This document shows, piece after piece, positions 20,239 to 29,412 of a stretch of DNA of 64,000 nt. Positions within the stretch are counted from its first letter, which is position 1. Each line of letters opens with the position of its first letter. A model generated the notes under the pieces. It did not search any database. It was not told the origin of the DNA and saw nothing but the letters and a program-made list of their open reading frames with translations. The position numbers and the translations under genes are program-made. Source of the DNA: Acidovorax_G lacteus (lineage in GTDB: Bacteria; Pseudomonadota; Gammaproteobacteria; Burkholderiales; Burkholderiaceae_C); NCBI RefSeq assembly GCF_039540375.1, contig NZ_BAABEX010000013.1:1-64000 (forward strand). Direction: 5' to 3'.

Positions 20239-23200
20239 ATGCTGCATTTCTTGGGACATCCGGGGCGCCGCCTCGGTCGTATGGCAGCGCGCCTGGGTGC
20301 GGGGCTGGTGCTGGTGCTGGCGGCGGCCTCGCCCATGCAGGCCCTGGCCCAGCACACTTCGGGCGAATGCCCGCCCCAGACGGCCACGGTCACCGCCGGG
20401 GGCACGGTCACCATCGACATCAGCGACTGCGAGGTCCCCGGCTTTGGCGGGATCGGGCGGATCGATGGGGGAAACTCCGGCCCGGCCAACATGGAAGACC
20501 ATGGCATCGCCACCACGCGGCGCGGCACTGGCGGCGCGTGGCTGCTGGACTACAGCCACAACGGCTCCACGGGCATTGGGGGGACCGATGTCTTTGAGCT
20601 CAGCGACGGCTCGATGAGCGGCATCGGCGACATCCAGTTCACCATCACCATCAACCCGTCGGCCTCGCCCATCACGGTGACGCCGGGCACGCTGCCCGCG
20701 CTCACGGCCGGGGCGGCGTTCTCGCAGACGCTGTCGTCCAGCGGCGGCCTCGCGCCCTACACCTACACGCTGCAAAGCGGCGTGCTGCCGCCCGGGCTCA
20801 CCCTCACACCGGGCGGCGTGCTCAGCGGCACGCCCACGCAGCGCGGGGCGTACAGCTTCAGCGTGCGCTCCACCGATGCGACCACGCCCACCGCGCAGTT
20901 CGCCGACAAGGGCTACACCGGCACCGTGGCCAACCCCACGCTGACCCTGGCCACGCCCAGCGGCACGGCCATCCAGGGCGTGGCGTTTTCGCAGACGCTC
21001 GCCACCACCGGGGGCGTGGCACCCTACGTCTACCAGTTGGAAACGGGGAGCTTTCCCAGCGGTATCAGCATTTCCAGCGCCGGCGTGGTCAGCGGCACCA
21101 CCACCGATCCCGCGGGCAACTACCCGGTCACGCTGCGGGTGACGGACTCGAGCACCGGCCCGGGCGTGTACTTCGAACTGGAGAGCTATACGCTCACCGT
21201 GAGCCCCCCGCCCTCGGTGTCGATCGCCGTATCGCCCGCCAGCGTGTCGGAGGACGGGGCCACCAACCTGACCTTCACCGTCACCCGCAGCCTGAACCTG
21301 TCATCGCCCACGGTGGTCAACATTACGACCAGCGGCACGGCCACGGCGGGGACCGACTACACCGGCAGCGTGGCCACCGTGACCATTCCGGCCGGCGCGA
21401 CCACGGCCACCATCGTGATCAACCCCACGGTCGATGGCACGGTGGAGCCCGACGAAACCGTGACGCTGACCGTGGCAGCCGGCGCGGGCTACACCGTCGG
21501 GGTGCCGGCCAGCGCCACGGGCACGATCCTGAACGACGATGTGCCCACGGCCACCATCACGGTCTCGCCCGCCGCGGTCGCTGAAGACGGCGCGCCCAAC
21601 CTGGTCTTCACGGTCACCCTCAGCCAGGCGGCCTTCAGCGCCACCTCGGTGGGTTTCACGATCGGCGGCACCGCAACCAACGGCTCCGACTACACGACCA
21701 TCGTGACGCCGCTGGTGATTCCGGCGGGCAACACCACGGGCACGATCACCGTCAACCCCACCGCCGACGCGACCATCGAGGCCGACGAAACCGTGACGCT
21801 CACCCTCACGGCGGGCGCAGGCTACACCGTGGGCGTGCCCAACAGCGCGACCGGCACCATCCTCAACGATGACCTGCCGAGCCTGGCCATCAACGACGTG
21901 AGCGCGAACGAGGGCAACGCAGGCACCACCAGCTTCACCTTCACGGTGAGCCTCAGCGCCCCGGCCGGCCCTGGCGGCGTCACGTTCGACATCGCCACCG
22001 CCAACGGTACCGCCACGGCGGGGGTGGACTACGTGGCCCAGTCGCTCACGGGCCAGACCATCCCGCCAGGCTCGACCACCTACACGTTCACCGTGCAGGT
22101 CAACGGCGATGCCCTCAACGAGCCCAACGAGACCTTCTTCGTCAACGTCACCAACGTGGTGAACGCGGTGGTGATCGATGGCCAGGGCGTGGGCACCATC
22201 GTCAACGACGATCCGCTGCCCAGCCTGTCGATCGACGACGTCACGGTCGTGGAAGGCAACAGCGGCAGCGTGAATGCGGTGTTCACCGTGACCCTGAGCG
22301 CCGCCAGCGGCCAGACCGTGACGGTGAACTACGCCACGGCCGACGGCACGGCCACCCAGCCGGCCGACTACACGGCCACCAGCGGCACGCTGACCTTCAC
22401 CCCCGGCCAGACCACCCGCACCATCAGCGTGCCGGTGCTGGGCGAGACCGTGCCCGAATCGAACGAGACCTTCTTCGTCAACCTCAGCGGCGCGGTCAAT
22501 GCCACCATTGCCGACAACCAGGGCGTGGGCACCATCGTCAACGACGACGTGCCCGTGACGCTGAGCCCGACCACGCTGCCAGGGGCCACCGTGGCCACGG
22601 CCTTCAGCCAGACGCTCACGGCCAGCGGCGGCACGGGGCCGTACAGCTTCGCCGTCACCGCCGGGGCCCTGCCGCCGGGCATGGTGCTGGCCTCGGGGGG
22701 GCTGCTCAACGGCCCGCCTTCGGCCGGCGGCACGTTCAACTTCACCGTCACGGCCACCGACAGCAGCGGCGCGCCCGGCCCGTACAGCGGCAGCCAGGCC
22801 TACGCGCTCACGGTGGCGCCTGCCACCGTCACGCTGTCGCCTGCCAGCCTGCCTGGCGGCACGCGTACCGTGGCCTACAACGCCAGCGTCACCGCCAGCG
22901 GCGGCACCACGCCGTACCAGTACACCGTCACCGCCGGTGCGCTGCCGGGCGGGCTCACGCTCAGCACCAACGGCGTGATCACGGGCACGCCCACGGCCGT
23001 GGGCACCTTCAACTTCAGCATCACGGCCACCGACGCGAGCACCGGTACCGGGCCGTACACGGGCACGCGGGGCTACAGCATCACGGTGGCAGATGCGACA
23101 CCGGTAGCGGCCAACTCGTCGCACACCGTGGCCTACGGTTCGTCCAACAACACCGTGCCGCTGTCCATCACCGGCGGCACGCCCACGTCGCTGACCCTCG

Positions 23201-24444
23201 TGACGCCGCCCACGCGCGGCAGCGCCACCGTGACCGGGGCCACGCTGCAGTACACGCCCAACGCGGGCTATGCCGGCCCCGACAGCCTGGCCTACACCGC
23301 CAGCAACGGCACGGGCACCTCGGGCACGGCCACGGTGTCCCTCACCGTGAGCAGCCCGACCATCACCGCTACGCCGGGCACGGCCGACACCGCCACCGTG
23401 GGCACGGCCTTCAGCCGCACCTACACCTGGGGCGGCGGTGCCGCGCCCTACAGCGGCTACCAGGTGCTTAACCTGCCGGCCGGCCTGTCGGTGACGGCCA
23501 CCACGGGCACCACCGCCACGGTGTCGGGCACACCCACGGCCGCGGGCGGCTTCAACCTGGTGCTGTCGGCCACCGACAGCAGCACCGGCACGGGCCCGTT
23601 CAGCGGCGGCGCAACGTTCACGCTCACGGTGAATGCGCCCACGATCGCCGTGGCCCCGGCCACGCTGCCGGCCGCGCCGGCCTACACCGCCTACAGCCAG
23701 ACCTTGACCGCCACGGGCGGCATCGCGCCGCACCGCTTTGCCGTCACGGCCGGGGCGCTGCCGCCGGGGCTGACGCTCACTGGCGCGGGCCTGCTCAGCG
23801 GTACGGTGGGGGCGCCGGGCACCTACCACTTCACCGTCACCGCCACCGACAGCAGCGCGGGGCCGTACACGGGCAGCCGGGCCTACACGCTCACGGTTGC
23901 ACCCAGTGCCACGTACACCGGGCCTTCGCCCACCGGGGGCGGCGACATCACGGCCAGCTTCACGGGTGGCGGGGCGGGCTGCGTGTTCTCGACCGCGCAG
24001 TTCATTCCGCTCACGGGCCATCCGTCCAGCCCGCCGGCGGGCTCGGCCCCGGCCGCGGTGCAGTTCCCGCAGGGGCTGTTCGATTTCAGCACCACGGGCT
24101 GCACGCCGGGCAGTACGCTGCAGTTCAGCATCACCTACCCGTCGGCGCTGCCGCCGCAGGCGCAGTACTGGAAGTACGGCCCCCGGGCGGCCAACCCCGC
24201 CCCGCACTGGTACACCATTCCGGCCACGGTGGCCGGGGCGGTTGTCACCTTCAGCATCACCGATGGCGGCCTGGGCGACGATGACCTGAGCGCCAATGGC
24301 ACCGTGGTGGACGCGGGCGGCCCGGGCTTCGGGCCTGGCGGCGTCACGGGGGTGCCTGTGGGGCCGTGGCTGCCGGCCTGGCTCACGCTGGGGGTGGTGG
24401 GCATGGCCGCGTGGCTGCGCCGCCGCAAGGCCGCCGGTGGTTGA
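20239..24444 (+). CDS. Giant Ig-like/Calx-beta surface protein with choice-of-anchor U and CTERM sorting signal (paralogue 1)
   Basis: A 1401-residue exported protein. A signal peptide covers residues 1-38 (cut near QALA-QH). Then come: a Cys-bounded Ig-like domain (40-140); two putative-Ig (He_PIG) domains (143-322); four Calx-beta domains (about 325-434, 436-545, 546-657, 660-771), each closing with NDD; two He_PIG (773-953); a cadherin/Big-like domain (955-1037); two more He_PIG (1038-1222); and a choice-of-anchor U domain with DGGLGDDDLSANGTVVDAGG. The end is a tripartite signal: VPVGPW, a membrane segment, RRRK. This resembles IPTL-CTERM exosortase substrates. No adhesin function is proven. 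GTGAGGGA precedes the ATG. Confidence 0.85.
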   Translation: MLHFLGHPGRRLGRMAARLGAGLVLVLAAASPMQALAQHTSGECPPQTATVTAGGTVTIDISDCEVPGFGGIGRIDGGNSGPANMEDHGIATTRRGTGGAWLLDYSHNGSTGIGGTDVFELSDGSMSGIGDIQFTITINPSASPITVTPGTLPALTAGAAFSQTLSSSGGLAPYTYTLQSGVLPPGLTLTPGGVLSGTPTQRGAYSFSVRSTDATTPTAQFADKGYTGTVANPTLTLATPSGTAIQGVAFSQTLATTGGVAPYVYQLETGSFPSGISISSAGVVSGTTTDPAGNYPVTLRVTDSSTGPGVYFELESYTLTVSPPPSVSIAVSPASVSEDGATNLTFTVTRSLNLSSPTVVNITTSGTATAGTDYTGSVATVTIPAGATTATIVINPTVDGTVEPDETVTLTVAAGAGYTVGVPASATGTILNDDVPTATITVSPAAVAEDGAPNLVFTVTLSQAAFSATSVGFTIGGTATNGSDYTTIVTPLVIPAGNTTGTITVNPTADATIEADETVTLTLTAGAGYTVGVPNSATGTILNDDLPSLAINDVSANEGNAGTTSFTFTVSLSAPAGPGGVTFDIATANGTATAGVDYVAQSLTGQTIPPGSTTYTFTVQVNGDALNEPNETFFVNVTNVVNAVVIDGQGVGTIVNDDPLPSLSIDDVTVVEGNSGSVNAVFTVTLSAASGQTVTVNYATADGTATQPADYTATSGTLTFTPGQTTRTISVPVLGETVPESNETFFVNLSGAVNATIADNQGVGTIVNDDVPVTLSPTTLPGATVATAFSQTLTASGGTGPYSFAVTAGALPPGMVLASGGLLNGPPSAGGTFNFTVTATDSSGAPGPYSGSQAYALTVAPATVTLSPASLPGGTRTVAYNASVTASGGTTPYQYTVTAGALPGGLTLSTNGVITGTPTAVGTFNFSITATDASTGTGPYTGTRGYSITVADATPVAANSSHTVAYGSSNNTVPLSITGGTPTSLTLVTPPTRGSATVTGATLQYTPNAGYAGPDSLAYTASNGTGTSGTATVSLTVSSPTITATPGTADTATVGTAFSRTYTWGGGAAPYSGYQVLNLPAGLSVTATTGTTATVSGTPTAAGGFNLVLSATDSSTGTGPFSGGATFTLTVNAPTIAVAPATLPAAPAYTAYSQTLTATGGIAPHRFAVTAGALPPGLTLTGAGLLSGTVGAPGTYHFTVTATDSSAGPYTGSRAYTLTVAPSATYTGPSPTGGGDITASFTGGGAGCVFSTAQFIPLTGHPSSPPAGSAPAAVQFPQGLFDFSTTGCTPGSTLQFSITYPSALPPQAQYWKYGPRAANPAPHWYTIPATVAGAVVTFSITDGGLGDDDLSANGTVVDAGGPGFGPGGVTGVPVGPWLPAWLTLGVVGMAAWLRRRKAAGG

Positions 24445-24453
24445 TGTGAAATA

Positions 24454-24502
24454 GGCTGCTCGTGCTTGGTTGTGAGGCACGAGCAGCTATCAAAACAGTA
24501 GC
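24454..24502 (+). repeat. Dispersed intergenic repeat, copy 5
   Basis: GGCTGCTCGTGCTT and AGGCACGAGCAGCTATCAAA form a hairpin right after paralogue 1. It is nearly identical to copy 6 after paralogue 2. Confidence 0.75.
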
Positions 24503-24566
24503 AATCAGCAGCTGCTATCCGGTCGCGATGCCATCGCAGCGCCATCACGGCTCCATCGCCGTGGGG
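24503..24566 (+). repeat. Conserved 3' element of the tandem paralogues, copy A
   Basis: Contains two compact hairpins, GCGAT-GCC-ATCGC and CACGGC-TCCATC-GCCGTG, with no T-run. The sequence is repeated essentially base for base at 29276-29339 after the second paralogue, and the match stops abruptly after GTGGGG. Confidence 0.7.
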
Positions 24567-24766
24567 CTCGCCAGGTGCGCAAAAATTCCTTGTCGACCCG
24601 ACTTGCGTAGGGGACAGTTCCGGGCGGAGGTGCCGTGTAATATGCCGTGCCCCGGGCGAGACCGTCGCGGCATCTCGGCGTCTTGTGTGCAGCGAACCCG
24701 GTGTGCCACCGCATGTGGACGATGCCGTATCCGTGCATCGGATCGCCCATGGGGAGGACAACACCA

Positions 24767-25060
24767 ATGCTGAATTTCCTGAAACCGTCAGGGCCTAGCC
24801 TTCGACACTGTGGCACGCGCTGGGGCGCAGGGCGGGCGTCGGTCCGCACGTTGTGCTGGCCGATGCGGGTCGGCGCCCTGCGCATCTCCAGAGACTGCCC
24901 GCGACAGACAGCCGCTGTCAGCGCTGGGGCCGATGTGGCCGCCCGCTGCGGCGGTGCCATCCCATTCACTCTCTCCCGCAGTCCGTTGGCCTCGCCTATC
25001 ACGGTGACGCCCCGCACGCTGCACGCATTCACATCCAGCGGAACATTGTCATGCGCTTGA
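24767..25060 (+). pseudogene. Relic of the 5' end of a third paralogue
   Basis: A 97-codon frame with a strong GGGGAGG site. Its first 60 residues align without gaps to paralogue 1: 24 identities, including start MLxFL, GAG, PM and CPxQTAxVxAG. Then about 67 residues are missing, and IPFT...PLASPITVTPRTLHAFT aligns to IQFT...PSASPITVTPGTLPALT of paralogue 1 (residues 132 on). The hydrophobic signal core is degraded. The stop (TGA at 25058-25060) overlaps the start region of paralogue 2. It may be non-functional, or may act as a leader that couples translation of the next gene. Confidence 0.7.
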
Positions 25061-28000
25061 CTTCGAATCATCGTTCGGGCCGCCGCCTCGTCGGCATGCT
25101 GGCGTTTCTTCTGTTCGCGGTAGGCATGTTCATGCCCATGCTGGCCTTCGCAGTTGGGCAGCCCTCGACCTATCCGGGCTGTGCCAATCGCTCCGCGACG
25201 GTGGCCTGGGGCGGCACGGTCAACGTCGATCTGACGGCCTGCCAGTTCTTCGGTCTGGGTGTTGTCCAAACCGCGCCGACCCACGGCACTGCATCGCCGG
25301 GCGACCCGGCGCCCGTCGAAACCTATGACTACACCCACAACGGGTCCTCGCCCGCTGGCGGCGGCACCGATACCTTCGTGGTGCTCGACGACAACAGCGA
25401 CTACATCACTGTCACCGTCACGATCCAGCCGCCCAGCTCGCCGATCACCGTGAGCCCGGCCAGCCTGTCGGCGATGAGCGCCGGTACGCCGTTTTCGCAG
25501 ACGCTGACCTCGAGCGGCGGTCTCGCGCCCTACTCCTACACCCTGCAGAGCGGCACCTTGCCGGCGGGCCTGACCCTGAGCAGCGGTGGCGTCATCAGCG
25601 GCACACCCACCCAGCGCGGGGCGTACAGCTTCACCGTCCGCTCGACCGATGCCACCACGCCCACCGCGCAGTTCACAGACAAGGGCTACAGCGGCACCGT
25701 CAACCCTGCGCCGATGTCGATCTCCCCGACCTCCGCTACGGCCATCCAGAATGTCTCGTTTTCTCAGACGTTGACCGTCTCCGGGGGGGTCGCACCGCAT
25801 AGTTGTCTGTTGGAGTCGGGCAGCTTTCCCAGCGGTATCAGCATTTCCAGCGGCTGCGTGGTCAGCGGCACCACCACCGATCCCGCGGGCAACTACCCGG
25901 TCACGATCCGCGTGACCGACAGCAGCACGGGCGTTGGCAGCCACTTCGAGCTCGAAAGCTTCACCCTTACCGTGAGCGCACCACCGGCCGTTACGATCGC
26001 CGTGTCGCCGGCCAGCGTGTCGGAAGATGGGGCCACGAACCTGACCTACACCGTCACGCGCAGCCTGAACCTGTCGTCGCCCACGGTGGTCAACATCACG
26101 ACCAGCGGCACGGCTACCTCGGGCGTGGACTACACCGGCAGCGTGGCCACCGTGACCATTCCGGCGGGTGCGACCACCGCCACCTTCACCATCGACCCGA
26201 CCATCGATGCCACGGTGGAAGCCGACGAAACCGTGACCATGACCGTGGCGGCGGGCACAGGCTACACCGTGGGAGTGCCAGCCAGCGCCATGGGCACCAT
26301 CCTCAACGACGACGTGCCGAGCGCGACCATCAGCGTCTCGCCTGCGAATGTCGCGGAAGACGGTGCGCCCAACCTGATCTTCACCGTGACGCTGAGCCAG
26401 GCGGCCTTCACCGCAACGTCGGTGAACTTCACCATTGGCGGCACCGCCACCAATGGCACGGACTACGCGACCATCGCGTCTCCGCTGTCGATTCCGGCGG
26501 GTACCACCACGCGCACGATCACCGTCAACCCCACTGCCGACGCCACCATCGAAACCAATGAAACGGTGACGCTCACCCTGGGCGCTGGCGCGGGCTACAC
26601 CGTGGGCGTGCCCAACAGCGCGACCGGCACCATCCTCAACGACGACCTGCCGAACCTGGTGATCAACGATGTCACGGCGAACGAAGGCAACGCCGGGACT
26701 ACCAACTTCACCTTCACGGTCAGCCTCAGCGCACCGGCCGGCCCGGGCGGCGTGACGTTCGACATCGGCACCGCCAACGGTACCGCCACGGCGGGGGTGG
26801 ACTACGTGGCCCAGAGCCTTACGGGCCAGACGATTCCGGCCGGCAGCAGCACCTACACCTTCACCGTGCTGGTCAACGGTGACCTGCTCAACGAGCCGAA
26901 CGAGAACTTTTTCGTCAACGTCACCAACGTCGTGAACGCGGTGGTGGTCGATGGCCAGGGCGTGGGCACGATCAACAACGACGACCCGCTGCCCAGCCTG
27001 TCGATTGACGACGTGAGCGTGGTGGAGGGCAACACGGGCACCGTCAACGCCGTGTTCACCGTGACGCTGAGCGCAGCGAGCGGCCAGACCGTCAGCGTCA
27101 ACTACGCCACGGCCGACGGCACCGCCACGCAACCGGCCGACTACACCAACACCAGCGGCACCCTGACCTTCACCGCAGGCCAGACCAGCCGCATCATCAC
27201 CGTGCCGGTGATCGGTGAGACGGTGCCCGAAGCCAACGAAAGCTTCTTCGTCAACCTCAGCGGCGCCACCAACGCCACCATCAGCGACAACCAGGGCGTA
27301 GGCACCATCACCAACGACGACGTGCCGGTGACGGTGAGCCCTGCCACGCTGCCGGGCGCCACCGTGGCCGCGGCCTTCAGCCAGACCCTGACCGCCAGCG
27401 GGGGGACCGGCCCCTACAGCTTTGCCGTCACCGCAGGCAGCCTGCCGCCCGGCATGGTGCTGGCCTCGGGCGGGCTGCTCAACGGCACGCCCACCGGCGG
27501 CGGCACGTTCAACTTCACGATCACGGCCACCGACAGCAGCGCCTTCCCCGGGCCCTATTCGGGCAGCCAGTCCTATACCTTGACGGTCGCTCCGCCCACC
27601 GTCACGCTGTCGTCCACCAGCCTGCCCGGCGGCACGCGCACCGTGGCCTACAACGCCAGCGTCACCGCCAGTGGCGGCACCACGCCGTACAGCTACGCGG
27701 TCACCGCTGGAGCGCTGCCAGGCGGGCTCACGCTCAGCACCAACGGCGTGATCACCGGCACCCCGACCACCGTGGGCACCTTCAACTTCAGCATCACCGC
27801 CACCGACGCCAGCACCGGCACCGGGCCGTACACCGGCACGCGGGCCTACAGCATCACGGTGGCAGACGCCACACCGGTGGCGGCCAACTCATCGTCGACC
27901 GTGGCCTACGGCTCGGCCAACAACACCCTGTCGCTGAACATCACCGGGGGCACGCCCACCTCGCTGAGCATCGTCACGCCGCCCACGCACGGCAGTGCAG

Positions 28001-29217
28001 TCGTGACCGGGGCCACGCTGCAATACACGCCCGCCGCGGGCTACGCCGGACCCGACAGCCTGGCCTACACCGCCAGCAACGGCACGGGCACCTCGGGCAC
28101 CGCCACGGTGTCCATCACCGTGAGCAGCCCGACCATCACCGCCACACCAGGCACGGCCGACACCGCCACCGTGGGGGCCGCCTACAGCCGCACCTACACC
28201 TGGGGCGGCGGTGCAGCCCCCTACAGCGGCTATCAGGTGCAGAACCTGCCGGCCGGCCTGTCGGTGACCGCCACCACGGCCACCACGGCCACCGTGTCGG
28301 GCACGCCCACGGCGGCCGGTACGTTCAACCTGGTGCTGTCGGCCACCGACAGCAGCACCGGCACAGGGCCGTTCAGCGGCGGTGCGTCGCTCACGCTCAC
28401 GGTGGGCGCGCCCACGATTGCCGTCGCACCGGCCACGCTGCCGGCTGCGGCAGCCTACACCGCCTACAACCAGACCTTGACGGCCACAGGCGGCATTGGC
28501 CCCCACAGCTTTGCCGTCACGGCCGGAGCGCTGCCGCCGGGCCTGACGCTCAGCAGCGCGGGGGTGCTCAGCGGCACCGTCGGGGCCGCAGGCACCTACA
28601 ACTTCACGGTGACGGCCACCGAAAGCAGCGCCGGTGCCTACACGGGCAGCCGGGCGTACACGCTCACGGTGTCGGCCAGCGCCACCTACACCGCCCCATC
28701 GCCCACCGGAGGCGGCAACATCACGGCCAGCTTCACCGGAGGCGGTGCCGGGTGCGTGTTTGCGTCCTCGCAGTTCATTCCGCTGACAGGCAACCCGGCC
28801 AGCCCGCCTGCGGGCAGCGCACCGGCGGCGGTGCAGTTCCCGCAGGGGCTGTTCGACTTCAGCACCACGGGCTGCACGCCGGGCAGCACGCTGCAGTTCA
28901 CCCTGACCTACCCGTCGACGCTGCCGTCCAACGCGCAGTACTGGAAGTACGGCCCCACGGCCAGCAACCCGGCGCCGCACTGGTACACGATTCCGGCCTC
29001 GGTGGCGGGGGCCGTGGTCACCTTCAGCATCACCGATGGCGGCCTGGGCGACGATGACCTGAGCGCCAATGGCACCGTGGTGGATGCAGGCGGCCCGGGC
29101 TTCGGGCCTGGCGGTGTCACGGGCGTGCCCGTGGGGCCGTGGCTGCCGGCCTGGCTCACGCTGGGGGTGGTGGGCATGGCCGCGTGGCTGCGCCGCCGCA
29201 AGGCCGCCGGGGTTTGA
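25051..29217 (+). CDS. Giant Ig-like/Calx-beta surface protein with choice-of-anchor U and CTERM sorting signal (paralogue 2)
   Basis: A 1388-residue tandem paralogue with the same order of domains as its neighbour: signal peptide (1-35, core LVGMLAFLLFAVGMF), Cys-bounded Ig-like domain, two He_PIG, four Calx-beta (about 311-758), two He_PIG, one cadherin/Big-like, two He_PIG, choice-of-anchor U and the VPVGPW/membrane/RRRK end. The first 130 residues differ strongly from paralogue 1, and the rest is very similar, most of all at the C-terminus. The ATG at 25051 is chosen because a signal peptide starts there. Upstream in-frame codons belong to the relic region. The ribosome site is weak, so coupling to the upstream frame is plausible. 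Confidence 0.83.
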   Translation: MRLTSNHRSGRRLVGMLAFLLFAVGMFMPMLAFAVGQPSTYPGCANRSATVAWGGTVNVDLTACQFFGLGVVQTAPTHGTASPGDPAPVETYDYTHNGSSPAGGGTDTFVVLDDNSDYITVTVTIQPPSSPITVSPASLSAMSAGTPFSQTLTSSGGLAPYSYTLQSGTLPAGLTLSSGGVISGTPTQRGAYSFTVRSTDATTPTAQFTDKGYSGTVNPAPMSISPTSATAIQNVSFSQTLTVSGGVAPHSCLLESGSFPSGISISSGCVVSGTTTDPAGNYPVTIRVTDSSTGVGSHFELESFTLTVSAPPAVTIAVSPASVSEDGATNLTYTVTRSLNLSSPTVVNITTSGTATSGVDYTGSVATVTIPAGATTATFTIDPTIDATVEADETVTMTVAAGTGYTVGVPASAMGTILNDDVPSATISVSPANVAEDGAPNLIFTVTLSQAAFTATSVNFTIGGTATNGTDYATIASPLSIPAGTTTRTITVNPTADATIETNETVTLTLGAGAGYTVGVPNSATGTILNDDLPNLVINDVTANEGNAGTTNFTFTVSLSAPAGPGGVTFDIGTANGTATAGVDYVAQSLTGQTIPAGSSTYTFTVLVNGDLLNEPNENFFVNVTNVVNAVVVDGQGVGTINNDDPLPSLSIDDVSVVEGNTGTVNAVFTVTLSAASGQTVSVNYATADGTATQPADYTNTSGTLTFTAGQTSRIITVPVIGETVPEANESFFVNLSGATNATISDNQGVGTITNDDVPVTVSPATLPGATVAAAFSQTLTASGGTGPYSFAVTAGSLPPGMVLASGGLLNGTPTGGGTFNFTITATDSSAFPGPYSGSQSYTLTVAPPTVTLSSTSLPGGTRTVAYNASVTASGGTTPYSYAVTAGALPGGLTLSTNGVITGTPTTVGTFNFSITATDASTGTGPYTGTRAYSITVADATPVAANSSSTVAYGSANNTLSLNITGGTPTSLSIVTPPTHGSAVVTGATLQYTPAAGYAGPDSLAYTASNGTGTSGTATVSITVSSPTITATPGTADTATVGAAYSRTYTWGGGAAPYSGYQVQNLPAGLSVTATTATTATVSGTPTAAGTFNLVLSATDSSTGTGPFSGGASLTLTVGAPTIAVAPATLPAAAAYTAYNQTLTATGGIGPHSFAVTAGALPPGLTLSSAGVLSGTVGAAGTYNFTVTATESSAGAYTGSRAYTLTVSASATYTAPSPTGGGNITASFTGGGAGCVFASSQFIPLTGNPASPPAGSAPAAVQFPQGLFDFSTTGCTPGSTLQFTLTYPSTLPSNAQYWKYGPTASNPAPHWYTIPASVAGAVVTFSITDGGLGDDDLSANGTVVDAGGPGFGPGGVTGVPVGPWLPAWLTLGVVGMAAWLRRRKAAGV

Positions 29218-29226
29218 TGTGAAATG

Positions 29227-29275
29227 GGCTGCTTGTGCTTGGTTGTGAAGCACGAGCAGCTATCAAAACAGTAGC
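29227..29275 (+). repeat. Dispersed intergenic repeat, copy 6
   Basis: GGCTGCTTGTGCTT and AAGCACGAGCAGCTATCAAA, differing from copy 5 at two positions. It lies directly after paralogue 2. Confidence 0.75.
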
Positions 29276-29339
29276 AATCAGCAGCTGCTATCCGGTCGCG
29301 ATGCCATCGCAGCGCCATCACGGCTCCATCGCCGTGGGG
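29276..29339 (+). repeat. Conserved 3' element of the tandem paralogues, copy B
   Basis: Same two hairpins and same sequence as 24503-24566. The similarity ends at GTGGGG, and the sequence then runs into the 3' end of the convergent serine hydrolase gene. Confidence 0.7.
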
Positions 29340-29412
29340 TCACCGGTCGCTTGCGGGTCGATCGCAACGCGATCGTGATGGAACGCCCGGCAAGCACTGC
29401 CGGGTGCCCGAT

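Noticed and set aside
21301..24480. Very long minus-strand frame opposite paralogue 1 (and similar ones at 24505-27132 and 27889-29253)
   Set aside because: Composition is Arg/Gly/His-rich, the usual mirror of Thr/Ala/Gly repeats. The plus strand has complete domains and a signal peptide.
24853..25050. Extended N-terminus for paralogue 2 from an earlier ATG
   Set aside because: The extra 66 residues are Arg/His-rich and in a different frame from the relic. A proper signal peptide begins at 25051.
20239..29217. Repeated sequence that might be taken for a CRISPR array or tandem DNA repeats
   Set aside because: The periodicity is of protein domains of about 270-330 bases with diverged copies, not of short repeats and spacers.
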